Shown here in pieces: positions 26,135 to 34,241 of a DNA stretch of 64,000 nt. The position numbers and the translations under genes were made by a program. The notes under the pieces are model-generated. The model did no database searches. It saw only the letters and a program-made list of their open reading frames with translations, and was not told where the DNA came from. Source of the DNA: Mesorhizobium sp. M00.F.Ca.ET.216.01.1.1 (GTDB lineage: Bacteria > Pseudomonadota > Alphaproteobacteria > Rhizobiales > Rhizobiaceae); contig NZ_SADR02000010.1 in assembly GCF_004010325.2 (NCBI RefSeq), forward strand, positions 124,001 through 188,000. Direction: 5' to 3'. How positions within the stretch are numbered: position 1 is the first letter of the stretch; each line of letters opens with the position of its first letter.

Positions 26135-27337
26135 TCAAAGAGATTTCGGCAGATATCGCCACGTCACGAAACCACAGATCGCCGCCAGCAGGCCGAGGGT
26201 GGCGAAGACCGAGCCCAGCCCGAAAAACGCCAGCACCACCGAATAGACCAGCGGCGGCGTCAGCTCGGAAAAGTCGAGATAAGTGCGATAGACCGCCGCC
26301 ATCTGCGCCCGCTCATAGAACCGCACTGAACGCATGAAGGCGGTCGAGCCGAGCGCATCAAGCGCAATGGTGAAGAACGCGCCGCAGAGCAGGAAAGCGC
26401 CGGTGAGCAGCGGCACGGCTTCGCCGACGGCGCCAGCCGCCAGCAGCATCGCCGACATTGCGAGAAAAGCAAACGTCATGGTTCGTCGGCCGCCGAAGCG
26501 CTTTCCCGCCTTGCCCCAAAAGATGGCCATGAACAGCAGCGCGTTGCCTGCGGAAACCAGGAGGCCGCCGGCGAGCTTGCCCTCGCCGGTGACCACCATG
26601 AACAGTGGCCCGTAGACGAAGAACGTCGTCCAGAAGCAGGAGCGGCCGAAGGCGATCAGCCATGCCAGCCTGAGCCGCGGCTGCGCGACGAAGCGGCCGA
26701 TATTGGCCAGGGGGTTGGCCGGCCGCGTCTTGCCTGGACGGATCGACTGGTTGTCGCCGAGCCGGTAGGTCCAGAACAGCGCCAGCAGGATCATGGCGAA
26801 GACGACAACCGCGCCATGCGCGGCATAGATACCGAAGCGGGTGTAGAGAAAGATGCCGAGCGTCGGCCCGCCGGTCCAGGCGAACATCGACCATGCCATG
26901 CGCTGCGATTCGGCCTGCATGAAATCGGTCTTGCGGATGTGGTCCATAATGTAGAGGTTGAGCGTGATCGACAACGCGCTGGCGCCCATGACACGACAGA
27001 GCATGCCGGCCAGTTGCCCCGCAAGCGTGTGCGTGACGAACAACATCGAGCCGACGGCGAGCAGGCAGGCCCCGGCAGTGTAAACCCAGCGCCGGGCAAA
27101 GCGCCGGATCAGCAGCGGCATGAACAGTGTCACCGACAGGCCGAGAAGCGCAACGATGGTATAGAGGATCGAGACGATCTGCTCGTCGTGGAGGATTTCG
27201 TAGGCCTGGATCGGAATGACGCTCGATATGGTGGCGCGCGCGAAGGACTCAACCGCATAGAGCGAGGAGAAGGTGCGCGCATCCGCCGGCCGCAAGGCCG
27301 GAAGCCAGACCGGATGGCGCACGTGAGTGGCGGCCAT
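26135..27337 (-). CDS. MFS transporter
   Basis: A 400-residue major facilitator protein with about 12 hydrophobic segments. The frame is open to 27415, but the ATG at 27337 has a GGAGGG ribosome binding site 5 nt away and starts at the usual distance before the first helix. Inter-domain and loop sequences (YRLGDNQSIRPGKTRPANP near 215-235) show no drug- or sugar-specific motif. Substrate unknown. Confidence 0.83.
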   Translation of the reverse strand: MAATHVRHPVWLPALRPADARTFSSLYAVESFARATISSVIPIQAYEILHDEQIVSILYTIVALLGLSVTLFMPLLIRRFARRWVYTAGACLLAVGSMLFVTHTLAGQLAGMLCRVMGASALSITLNLYIMDHIRKTDFMQAESQRMAWSMFAWTGGPTLGIFLYTRFGIYAAHGAVVVFAMILLALFWTYRLGDNQSIRPGKTRPANPLANIGRFVAQPRLRLAWLIAFGRSCFWTTFFVYGPLFMVVTGEGKLAGGLLVSAGNALLFMAIFWGKAGKRFGGRRTMTFAFLAMSAMLLAAGAVGEAVPLLTGAFLLCGAFFTIALDALGSTAFMRSVRFYERAQMAAVYRTYLDFSELTPPLVYSVVLAFFGLGSVFATLGLLAAICGFVTWRYLPKSL

Positions 27338-27587
27338 TGGCCCTCCGACAGTGGAATCGCCGGCCAAATCTGGCCTCGCGAGCAGGCGGTCAGTAGCAGG
27401 AAATCGCGCGCTCAAGCCGAAAAGCGAAGCCGGTCAAAGGCTTTCCGCCGTTGGCCTAAAGCGCCATGATGTAAACAGGCCCCGCACAGTGGCGGGCCGG
27501 CACCAAATGCCACGCATGGCCAGCTTCTTTTGTCGGGTGCAACCGTGATAGTCGTCTTGCAGGGGGCTGAATCAGAATTGCGAGACC

Positions 27588-28592
27588 ATGAGCATTCACG
27601 CGCCAACCGAGCCCGTTCAGCAACAGCCTAAGCCCAAGCGCATCATTGCCATCGACGTGGCACGCGGCATCGCCCTGCTCGCCATGGCAAGCTACCATTT
27701 CACATGGGATCTCGAGAATTTCCACTACGCCGACCCCGGCCTGACAGCCTTTGGCTGGTGGAAGTTCTACGCGCGCTGCATCGCTTCGACCTTCCTGTTC
27801 CTGGTCGGCGTCAGCCTGTTCCTTGCCCATGGCAAAGAAATCCGCTGGAACAGCTTCTGGAAGCGTTTCGCCATGGTCGCCGGGGCGGCGCTCGCCATAT
27901 CGGCCGTCACCTGGTTCGCCACACCCGATGGCTTCATCTTCTTCGGCATACTACACGAAATCGCGTTGGCCAGCCTGCTCGGCCTGCTGTTCCTGCGGCT
28001 GCCGGCGCTGCTGACGCTTGTTGTAGCGGCGAGCGTGATCGCTGCGCCCATTTACCTCAGGTCCGTGACTTTCGACCAGCCTGCCCTGTGGTGGGTCGGC
28101 CTGTCGTCGACCAATCCGCGCTCCAACGACTATGTTCCGCTGCTGCCCTGGTTCGGCGCCGTGCTGCTCGGCATCGCGGCGGCGAAACTCGCCTCCGCCT
28201 CCGGCATGCTGACGTGGCTGGCGAACCTCACGCCTGGCCGCTGGACAAACCCGCTGGTCTTCATCGGCCGGCACAGCCTCGCCTTCTACCTGATCCACCA
28301 GCCGGTACTGTTCGGCTCGGTCTGGCTGTTTTCGCAATTCATGCCGGCGCCGATCGAGACCAGGGAGGTGAGCTTCCTGAAATCGTGCCAGATATCCTGC
28401 GAGCAAACACGCGACACGGAATTCTGCTCAAGCTATTGTGTGTGCATGCTCGATACGCTGCAGGCCGAAGCCACGCTTGATCGGCTCTACAGCGGCGACC
28501 AGACTGCGGAGTGGAAGGCGCATATCGCCGGTCTCGCCAACACGTGCACCGCCAGGACCGACAGCACCATGATGGAGGGAGGGCAACAATGA
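27588..28592 (+). CDS. DUF1624 membrane acyltransferase-like protein with Cys-rich tail
   Basis: A 334-residue membrane protein of the DUF1624/heparan-alpha-glucosaminide N-acetyltransferase-like group. The N-terminal RIIAIDVARGIALLAMASYHF is the family signature, and about seven hydrophobic segments follow up to residue 255, closing with FIGRHSLAFYLIHQPVL. Residues about 264-334 form a soluble extension with twin CX3C motifs (CQISC and CSSYC) and a further cysteine. It overlaps the downstream methyltransferase gene (ATGA), implying a shared membrane or lipid function. The acceptor is unknown. Confidence 0.8.
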   Translation: MSIHAPTEPVQQQPKPKRIIAIDVARGIALLAMASYHFTWDLENFHYADPGLTAFGWWKFYARCIASTFLFLVGVSLFLAHGKEIRWNSFWKRFAMVAGAALAISAVTWFATPDGFIFFGILHEIALASLLGLLFLRLPALLTLVVAASVIAAPIYLRSVTFDQPALWWVGLSSTNPRSNDYVPLLPWFGAVLLGIAAAKLASASGMLTWLANLTPGRWTNPLVFIGRHSLAFYLIHQPVLFGSVWLFSQFMPAPIETREVSFLKSCQISCEQTRDTEFCSSYCVCMLDTLQAEATLDRLYSGDQTAEWKAHIAGLANTCTARTDSTMMEGGQQ

Positions 28593-29065
28593 CCGACAGC
28601 CAGCCGAAACCCGGGCGCATACCATGGCCGCCGCTGATCTATGTCGCGGCTATCGCCATCAGCATAGCGCTCGGCCTTCTCTATCCGCTGCCGTGGATCG
28701 GCGATCTTCTGGGCGACATCCTCTTCGCCGCCGGCTGGGTGGCTTTGTTCGGCGTCGCCGCGCTCTGGTTCACGGCGATCCGCACCATGGTTCGCGCCAA
28801 AACGACGCTCGACCCGAACGCCGTGCCTGATCATCTGGTCACCTCTGGCCCCTTCGCCGTCAGCCGCAATCCGATATACCTGGCCAATACGCTGCTGTTG
28901 ATCGGCGTCGCCTTTGTCTCGGGGATTGCATGGTTCCTGCCGCTGGCGATCATCGCGGCCTTCGCAACGCAAAAGCTGGCGATCGAAAAAGAGGAAAAGG
29001 TGCTGGCGACGAAGTTCGGCAAGAAATACCGGGACTACGCGAAAAGGGTCCGGCGCTGGATTTGA
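28589..29065 (+). CDS. Isoprenylcysteine carboxyl methyltransferase-family protein
   Basis: A 158-residue membrane methyltransferase-like protein (ICMT/PEMT fold) with about four helices. The SAM-binding C-terminal signature is LVTSGPFAVSRNPIYLAN near 90-107, followed by EEKVLATKFGKKYRDYAKRV at the end. The ATG at 28589 overlaps the DUF1624 stop. Bacterial members methylate unknown membrane substrates; prenyl-cysteine is not expected here. Confidence 0.86.
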   Translation: MTDSQPKPGRIPWPPLIYVAAIAISIALGLLYPLPWIGDLLGDILFAAGWVALFGVAALWFTAIRTMVRAKTTLDPNAVPDHLVTSGPFAVSRNPIYLANTLLLIGVAFVSGIAWFLPLAIIAAFATQKLAIEKEEKVLATKFGKKYRDYAKRVRRWI

Positions 29066-29071
29066 GCAGTC

Positions 29072-29090
29072 GGCCTCCACAAGGCCTTTT
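29072..29090 (+). terminator. Weak intrinsic terminator after the methyltransferase gene
   Basis: A GGCCT stem, a five-base loop CCACA, and AGGCC followed by TTTT lie 7 bp after the stop at 29065. The stem is only five base pairs and the T-run short, so efficiency is doubtful. Confidence 0.45.
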
Positions 29091-29101
29091 CAAGAGGCCG
29101 C

Positions 29102-29488
29102 TCAGGTGTTGACGCCGAGCTCGGCCAGTCTCTCGACGCAGGACTCCTCGGCCTGATCGAGTTCGGCCAAGGTCTCCTCGAGGTCCCGGCGCTTCTGGCG
29201 CAGATCCTCGCGCTTTTCCTCGATGCGCTTGATCATCAGCTTGAGCTGGCCGACCTCGCCGGGCGGCTCCTTGTACATCTGGATGATTTCGCGGATCTCG
29301 TTGATCGAAAAGCCGAGCCTTTTGCCGCGCATGATCTGCCGGATGAGATGCCGATCAGAGGGGCGAAACAGCCGGGTGCGACCGCGCCGCACCGGCTGCA
29401 CCAGCCCTTCGTCCTCGTAGAAGCGCAGCGTCCGCGTCGATACGTCGAATTCGCGGGTCAGTTCGGTGATCGAGTAATATTCCCGCAT
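29102..29488 (-). CDS. MerR-family transcriptional regulator
   Basis: A 128-residue MerR protein. The N-terminal winged helix (YYSITELTREFDVSTRTLRFYEDEG, first 28 residues) is followed by a long coiled coil (about 75-118, LKLMIKRIEEKREDLRQKRRDLEETL). There is no C-terminal metal-binding cysteine cluster apart from one Cys near the end, so it is more like the CueR-unlike enzyme or redox regulators of alphaproteobacteria. The ATG at 29488 gives the normal MerR N terminus; the longer frame to 29614 does not. Target genes unknown. Confidence 0.88.
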   Translation of the reverse strand: MREYYSITELTREFDVSTRTLRFYEDEGLVQPVRRGRTRLFRPSDRHLIRQIMRGKRLGFSINEIREIIQMYKEPPGEVGQLKLMIKRIEEKREDLRQKRRDLEETLAELDQAEESCVERLAELGVNT

Positions 29489-29647
29489 TGTCGCTCCACA
29501 TGCCGGAATCAGGTGCGATTGCCCTTCATTCGGCTCCGCCCTTCGTCCCCAAAGAGGCTCATCACGTGCCGGAATCGGCCCGATAGCCCTCTTCCGACAA
29601 GCCTCGCACGGCATTTACGTAAAAGTCAATTGAAGGCGGAGCTTCGC

Positions 29648-31066
29648 TTAGCGTACGGCGAACCACCATGTGGCGAGGCCAAGGAAGGCAAAGAACCCGA
29701 CGACATCGGTGACCGTGGTGACGAAAACCGCGGATGCCACAGCAGGGTCAACCTTGAACCGGTCGAGCAGCAGCGGGATCAGGATGCCGGCCAGTGCGGC
29801 CACGAACATGTTGATGATCATCGCCGCCGCAATGATGCCGCCCAGATTGGGGTCGCGGAACCAGGCCGCAGCGACGAAACCGATGAGGATGGCGAAGACG
29901 ATGCCGTTGATGAAGCCCACCCCCATCTCGCGGCGGATGATGCGGCCGGCATTGTAGATGTCCAGGTCCCTCGTTGCCAGCGCCCGCACCGTGACGGTCA
30001 TGGTCTGCGAGCCAGCATTGCCGCCCATGCCGGCGACGATCGGCATCAGTACGGCCAGCGCCACGATATGTTCGATCGTGCGGTCGAACAGGCCGATCAC
30101 CGAAGCCGCCAGGAACGCCGTCAGCAGGTTGACGAGCAGCCACGGGACGCGCGAGCGCGAGGTCGAAAAAATGCTGTCCGACAATTCTTCGTCGCCGACA
30201 CCGCCCATGCGCAGCAGATCTTCCTCGGCCTCCTGCTGGATGACGTCGACAACGTCGTCGATGGTCAGCACGCCGACGAGGCGTTCGTTCTCATCGACGA
30301 CGGCGGCGGAGAGAAGGTCGTATTGTTCGAATTCGCGCGCGGCCTCTTCCTGGTCCATGGTGGCCGGAATGGCATGCCTTGTCTCATGCATGACCTCTTC
30401 GACCTTTACTGAGCGCTTGGTGCGCAGGATCTGGTCGAGGTCGATGGCACCGAGCAGCTTGAAGCTCGGATCGATGACGAAGATCTGGCTGAACCGGTCC
30501 GGGAGGTTCTTGTCCTCGCGCATGTAGTCGATGGTCTGGCCGATCGTCCAGAATGGCGGCACCGCGACAAACTCTGTCTGCATGCGGCGGCCGGCGGTCT
30601 CTTCCGGATAGTCGAGCGAGCGGCGCAGCCTTATCCGTTCGGTGAACGGCAGTTGCGACAGGATCTCATCCTGGTCTTCCTTTTCGAGATCTTCGAGAAT
30701 GTAGACCGCGTCGTCGGAATCGAGTTCCTGCACCGCCTGGGCGATCTGCGCGTTGGGCAAATTGTCGACGATGTCGCGGCGGATCGCCTCATCGACCTCG
30801 GTCAGCGCGGAAAAGTCGAAGTCGGCGCCCAGCAGCTCGACCAGCGCACGGCGCTGTTCCGGATGGAGCGCTTCGAGCAGGTCGCCGAGTTCCGACTGGT
30901 GCCGGTCGCCGACTTCACGCTTCAGCGCCAGCGTGTCGCGATCGGCGATCGCCGCGCCGATCTGGGCCAGGAACGACGACAGAATGGCGCCGTCCTCGCC
31001 GTAGATATCGGCGTGGCTGTCTTCAGCGGCCCTGACGCCGATCATGTGTTCGTCCTGGCCTTCCAC
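29648..31066 (-). CDS. mgtE: Magnesium transporter MgtE
   Basis: A 472-residue MgtE: a cytosolic N domain (about 40-145, with superhelical DLLEALHPEQRRALVELLG), two CBS domains (about 150-280), a plug helix, and five transmembrane helices containing VLMPIVAGMGGNAGSQ in the pore region. The start is GTG at 31066, supported by a GGGAGG ribosome binding site. Full length and intact. It imports Mg2+ gated by cytosolic Mg2+. Confidence 0.93.
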   Translation of the reverse strand: MEGQDEHMIGVRAAEDSHADIYGEDGAILSSFLAQIGAAIADRDTLALKREVGDRHQSELGDLLEALHPEQRRALVELLGADFDFSALTEVDEAIRRDIVDNLPNAQIAQAVQELDSDDAVYILEDLEKEDQDEILSQLPFTERIRLRRSLDYPEETAGRRMQTEFVAVPPFWTIGQTIDYMREDKNLPDRFSQIFVIDPSFKLLGAIDLDQILRTKRSVKVEEVMHETRHAIPATMDQEEAAREFEQYDLLSAAVVDENERLVGVLTIDDVVDVIQQEAEEDLLRMGGVGDEELSDSIFSTSRSRVPWLLVNLLTAFLAASVIGLFDRTIEHIVALAVLMPIVAGMGGNAGSQTMTVTVRALATRDLDIYNAGRIIRREMGVGFINGIVFAILIGFVAAAWFRDPNLGGIIAAAMIINMFVAALAGILIPLLLDRFKVDPAVASAVFVTTVTDVVGFFAFLGLATWWFAVR

Positions 31067-31114
31067 CAGCGCCTCCCGCCATCAGAATTCCGGAAAAGGT
31101 GCGTGTCAGGTCTA

Positions 31115-31163
31115 GAGCATCGAACCCAAAAGTGGAAACCGGTTTTGGGAAAATCTGATGCTC
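31115..31163. repeat. Palindromic repeat, family B
   Basis: A 49-bp interrupted palindrome from GAGCATCGAACCCAAAAGTG to GGTTTTGGGAAAATCTGATGCTC in the mgtE leader region. It shares the CCCAAAA/TTTTGGG arm pattern with family A but has different ends. Confidence 0.75.
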
Positions 31164-31350
31164 AAACGCAAAGATCGAGCGGCGCCACGATTCGACCTGA
31201 GAGGCCGCCGCTCCATGGCGCAACGCACGGGAATATCAAATGAAATGCGCCCTGTCCTGGATGCGGAGTGAACGCTGCCAAAAGGGAAGACCGTGGAGAC
31301 TCTGGTCCGTGCCAATCGGTGCGGAAGCGATTGGCTTCGGAACGACGACG

Positions 31351-32901
31351 TCATCCCCCGATTTGGCTGGTCGAACGTTCGTGGATTGTCGCGCCTGATT
31401 GAGCATCGACTGCGGCTAGGCTGACCTCATAACCCCATAGGCTGCGGACATGGCGCAAAGTGGCGTCGCGGCTGCTGTCCTCCAGCATGATGCCGTCCTT
31501 GACATTGTGATGCAGTCGCAAATGCCGGTCGCCGAGCAAATCCACATCCACCACCTGGATATCCGGCCGGCTGGCGCCGATGTCGTAGCTGTGAGCGAGC
31601 GCGGCGCGTATTTTTTCGTAGCCACGCTCATTGTGTATCGACTGGACTTCGTAATGCGGTTCGCTGGCCGTGTCGGCGAGGACAAAGAACCGCCATTTTC
31701 GAATCAGCGCCGGGCTCAGATACTGGCGGATAAACGACTCGTCGCGATGGTTCCTCCACGCGTCGAGCAGTGTTTCACGCCAGTCGCCGTTGCCAGCGAT
31801 ATCCGGGAACCAATCGCGGTCCTCAGCGGTCGGCTCAGTCGATATGCGCTGGATATCCTGCATCATATCAAGGCCCAGGGCATAGGGATTGATGCCGGAA
31901 AAACGCGGATCGTCGAAGGCCGGCTGGAAGATCACGTTCGAATGGTTTCGCAGGATCTCCAACATCGCGCCTTCGCTGATCCGGCCCCGATCGAACAGCA
32001 TGTTCATGAGTGTGTAGTGCACGAAGGTGGCGCAGCCTTCGTTCATCACCTGCGTCTGCCGCTGCGGATAGAAATATTGCGCGATGATGCGCACGATCCT
32101 GATGATTTCGCGTTGCCAAGGCTCCAGGATCAGGCTGTTCTTTTCCAGGAAGTAGAGCAGGTTTTCCTCGGGCAGGTTAAGCGTTTTCTTCCGCTCCGCC
32201 ATGCCGAGGTTCTCTACGCCAGCCTTGTTCTCGCCCTTTGAAGGTGGCAGCGTGCGCCACAGATCGTTGTAGGAACGCTCTTCGTACTCCAGGCGCTCGC
32301 GAACACCGTCACGCTGCTTCTCCGACGACAGCTTCGGTGGCCGGTGATACCTGAATACGCCCTGTTCCATCAGCGCGTGGGCCGCATCGAGGATTGCCTC
32401 CACCGCAGTCACGCCGTGCCGCTCCTCGCAATGGGCAATGTAGCCCTTGGCAAAGTCCAGGTAGCTCAGGATAGCGCCGGCGTCGGTCCATTGCTGAAAC
32501 AGATGATTGTTCTTGAAAAAATGATTGTGGCCGAGTGCCGCATGGGCTGTCACCAGGGCCTGCAGGGCCATGGTGTTTTCCTCCATCAGGTAAACGATGC
32601 AGGGGTTGGAATTGATGACCAGTTCATAGGCGAGCCCCCGCCCGGCTTTGCGATAAAGCAGTTCCTGGTAGAGGAAATGCTTGCCGAAAGACCAGTGACG
32701 ATACATCAGCGGCATGCCGACCGAGGAGTAGGCGTCGAGCATCTGCTCGGATGAGATGATCTCCATCTGCACCGGATAGACGTCGAGGTGAAGCTCTTCG
32801 ACCGCGATCGCCTCGATGGCTTCGTAGGCCCGCGACAGCGTCTTGAAATCCCAGTCGGACCCCGAAAAGAGCAAACCGGATTTGCTCGCTTGATTGGCCA
32901 T
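31351..32901 (-). CDS. SpoVR family protein
   Basis: A 516-residue SpoVR/YcgB protein, the third gene of the PrkA-DUF444-SpoVR operon. Family segments include YRHWSFGKHFLYQE (about 69-82), NTMALQALVTAHAALGHNHFFKNN and YPQRQTQVMNEGCATFVHY. The frame is open to 32946, but the ATG at 32901 gives the family N terminus and lies 10 bp after the DUF444 stop. It has no sporulation role here: this trio is a general stationary-phase or stress unit in proteobacteria, with biochemical role unsettled. Confidence 0.92.
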   Translation of the reverse strand: MANQASKSGLLFSGSDWDFKTLSRAYEAIEAIAVEELHLDVYPVQMEIISSEQMLDAYSSVGMPLMYRHWSFGKHFLYQELLYRKAGRGLAYELVINSNPCIVYLMEENTMALQALVTAHAALGHNHFFKNNHLFQQWTDAGAILSYLDFAKGYIAHCEERHGVTAVEAILDAAHALMEQGVFRYHRPPKLSSEKQRDGVRERLEYEERSYNDLWRTLPPSKGENKAGVENLGMAERKKTLNLPEENLLYFLEKNSLILEPWQREIIRIVRIIAQYFYPQRQTQVMNEGCATFVHYTLMNMLFDRGRISEGAMLEILRNHSNVIFQPAFDDPRFSGINPYALGLDMMQDIQRISTEPTAEDRDWFPDIAGNGDWRETLLDAWRNHRDESFIRQYLSPALIRKWRFFVLADTASEPHYEVQSIHNERGYEKIRAALAHSYDIGASRPDIQVVDVDLLGDRHLRLHHNVKDGIMLEDSSRDATLRHVRSLWGYEVSLAAVDAQSGATIHERSTSQIGG

Positions 32902-32911
32902 CAGCACCCTC

Positions 32912-34222
32912 TCAAGCACTCTTCTGCAAGGCCGGTTGCCTGGCAAAAAGCTGGCGAAAGACCGGATAGATGTCGGCCGCGTTGGCGATGCGGCTCATCT
33001 GGAAGTTCGGCCATTTCTGGTTGACCACGCTGTAGGCTCGCCACAGCGATGTCCCGTTGTCGGTGGTGCCGAATATGTGGCTCTCGCGTTCATCAATGAT
33101 CTCAACATAAGCGAAATATTGGCAGAGCCGCATGATCTGGCCGTCGAGGAGGGCTATGCAGCGCTCGGAATCGGTGGCGAAATTGTCGCCGTCCGACGCC
33201 TGGGCGGCATAGATGTTCCACTCGTTGCTGGGATAACGCTCCTCGATGATGCGGTGCATCTCCTCGAGCGCCGTGGAAACGACCGTGCCGCCGCTTTGCG
33301 TATGGTAGAAGAAAGTTTCCTCATCCACCTCGTGCGCCTCGTGCGTATGGCGGATGAAAACGATTTCGGTGCGGTCGTAGCGCCGTTTCAGGAACAGGTG
33401 CAGCAGCACGAAGAAGCGCTTGGCCAGATCCTTCTCTCGTTCGCCCATCGAACCGGACACGTCCATGAGGCAGAACATGACCGCATTGGCATTCGGTACG
33501 GGTCGGTGGTCGAAGCGGTTGAAGCGGATGTCGACCGGGTCGACAAAGGCGATCCGCCTGCGGCGGCGCTCCAACCACTCAAGCTCTTCCTGCAACGCCG
33601 TGATGCGCTGGCGTGCGGCCGCACTCGGCGGCTCTGCCTCCAGCGTTGCGAGTTCTTTCGAAATCGCATCAAGCTCTTCCTGCTTGGGACGCCTGAGCGC
33701 TATGCGGCGGCCATGACTGTTTCGCATCGTGCGTCCGACATTGATGTTGGTTGGCGAGCCGGTCGCAGCGAAGCCGGCGCGGCGCGGCTTGAAGGCGACT
33801 ATCTCCTTGAGATTGAGCTTGACCATGTCGGGAAGCTCGAGGTCCTCGAAAAAAAGATCGAGCACCTCCTCGCGCGAAAGCACGAAGCGAAAATCGTCCT
33901 CCGATATCGTCGTCCCTGGAGACGACCCTGCGCCGCCGCCCTGTCCGGGCCTGGGGATTCGGTCTCCCGGAGCGAAATGCCTATTTCCCGGCAGGACGTG
34001 CTGACGCCTGCCGCTGTCCCTCGCATCGTTGAAGCGCGGCTCGTCTGTGCCCCTCGCCGGCATCGACACGATATGCTCGCTATCCACGTCGGCGATCCTG
34101 CCGGTGCGGATCTGATCCCGGATGCTTCGCTTCAGCTCCTCGCGCGCACGCCGAAGGAAGCGCTGGCGATTGCCGAGGCTCTTGTCCTTCGGGTTCAGTC
34201 GGCGATCGATAAAGATCGGCAT
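32912..34222 (-). CDS. DUF444 (YeaH-like) protein with VWA-type domain
   Basis: A 436-residue DUF444 protein. Its C-terminal half is a von Willebrand factor A-like domain with the MIDAS motif MDVSGSMGEREKDLAKRFF near 240. The N-terminal part is charged with many arginines, and residues about 52-100 are low-complexity and glycine-rich. It lies 19 bp after the PrkA stop. In E. coli the homologue is expressed with YeaG under nitrogen starvation. Confidence 0.92.
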   Translation of the reverse strand: MPIFIDRRLNPKDKSLGNRQRFLRRAREELKRSIRDQIRTGRIADVDSEHIVSMPARGTDEPRFNDARDSGRRQHVLPGNRHFAPGDRIPRPGQGGGAGSSPGTTISEDDFRFVLSREEVLDLFFEDLELPDMVKLNLKEIVAFKPRRAGFAATGSPTNINVGRTMRNSHGRRIALRRPKQEELDAISKELATLEAEPPSAAARQRITALQEELEWLERRRRRIAFVDPVDIRFNRFDHRPVPNANAVMFCLMDVSGSMGEREKDLAKRFFVLLHLFLKRRYDRTEIVFIRHTHEAHEVDEETFFYHTQSGGTVVSTALEEMHRIIEERYPSNEWNIYAAQASDGDNFATDSERCIALLDGQIMRLCQYFAYVEIIDERESHIFGTTDNGTSLWRAYSVVNQKWPNFQMSRIANAADIYPVFRQLFARQPALQKSA

Positions 34223-34241
34223 GGAAACATCCTGGCTGGCC

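Noticed and set aside
31115..31163. Magnesium-sensing leader (M-box) for mgtE
   Set aside because: The sequence is a dispersed palindrome of a rhizobial type with no M-box core.
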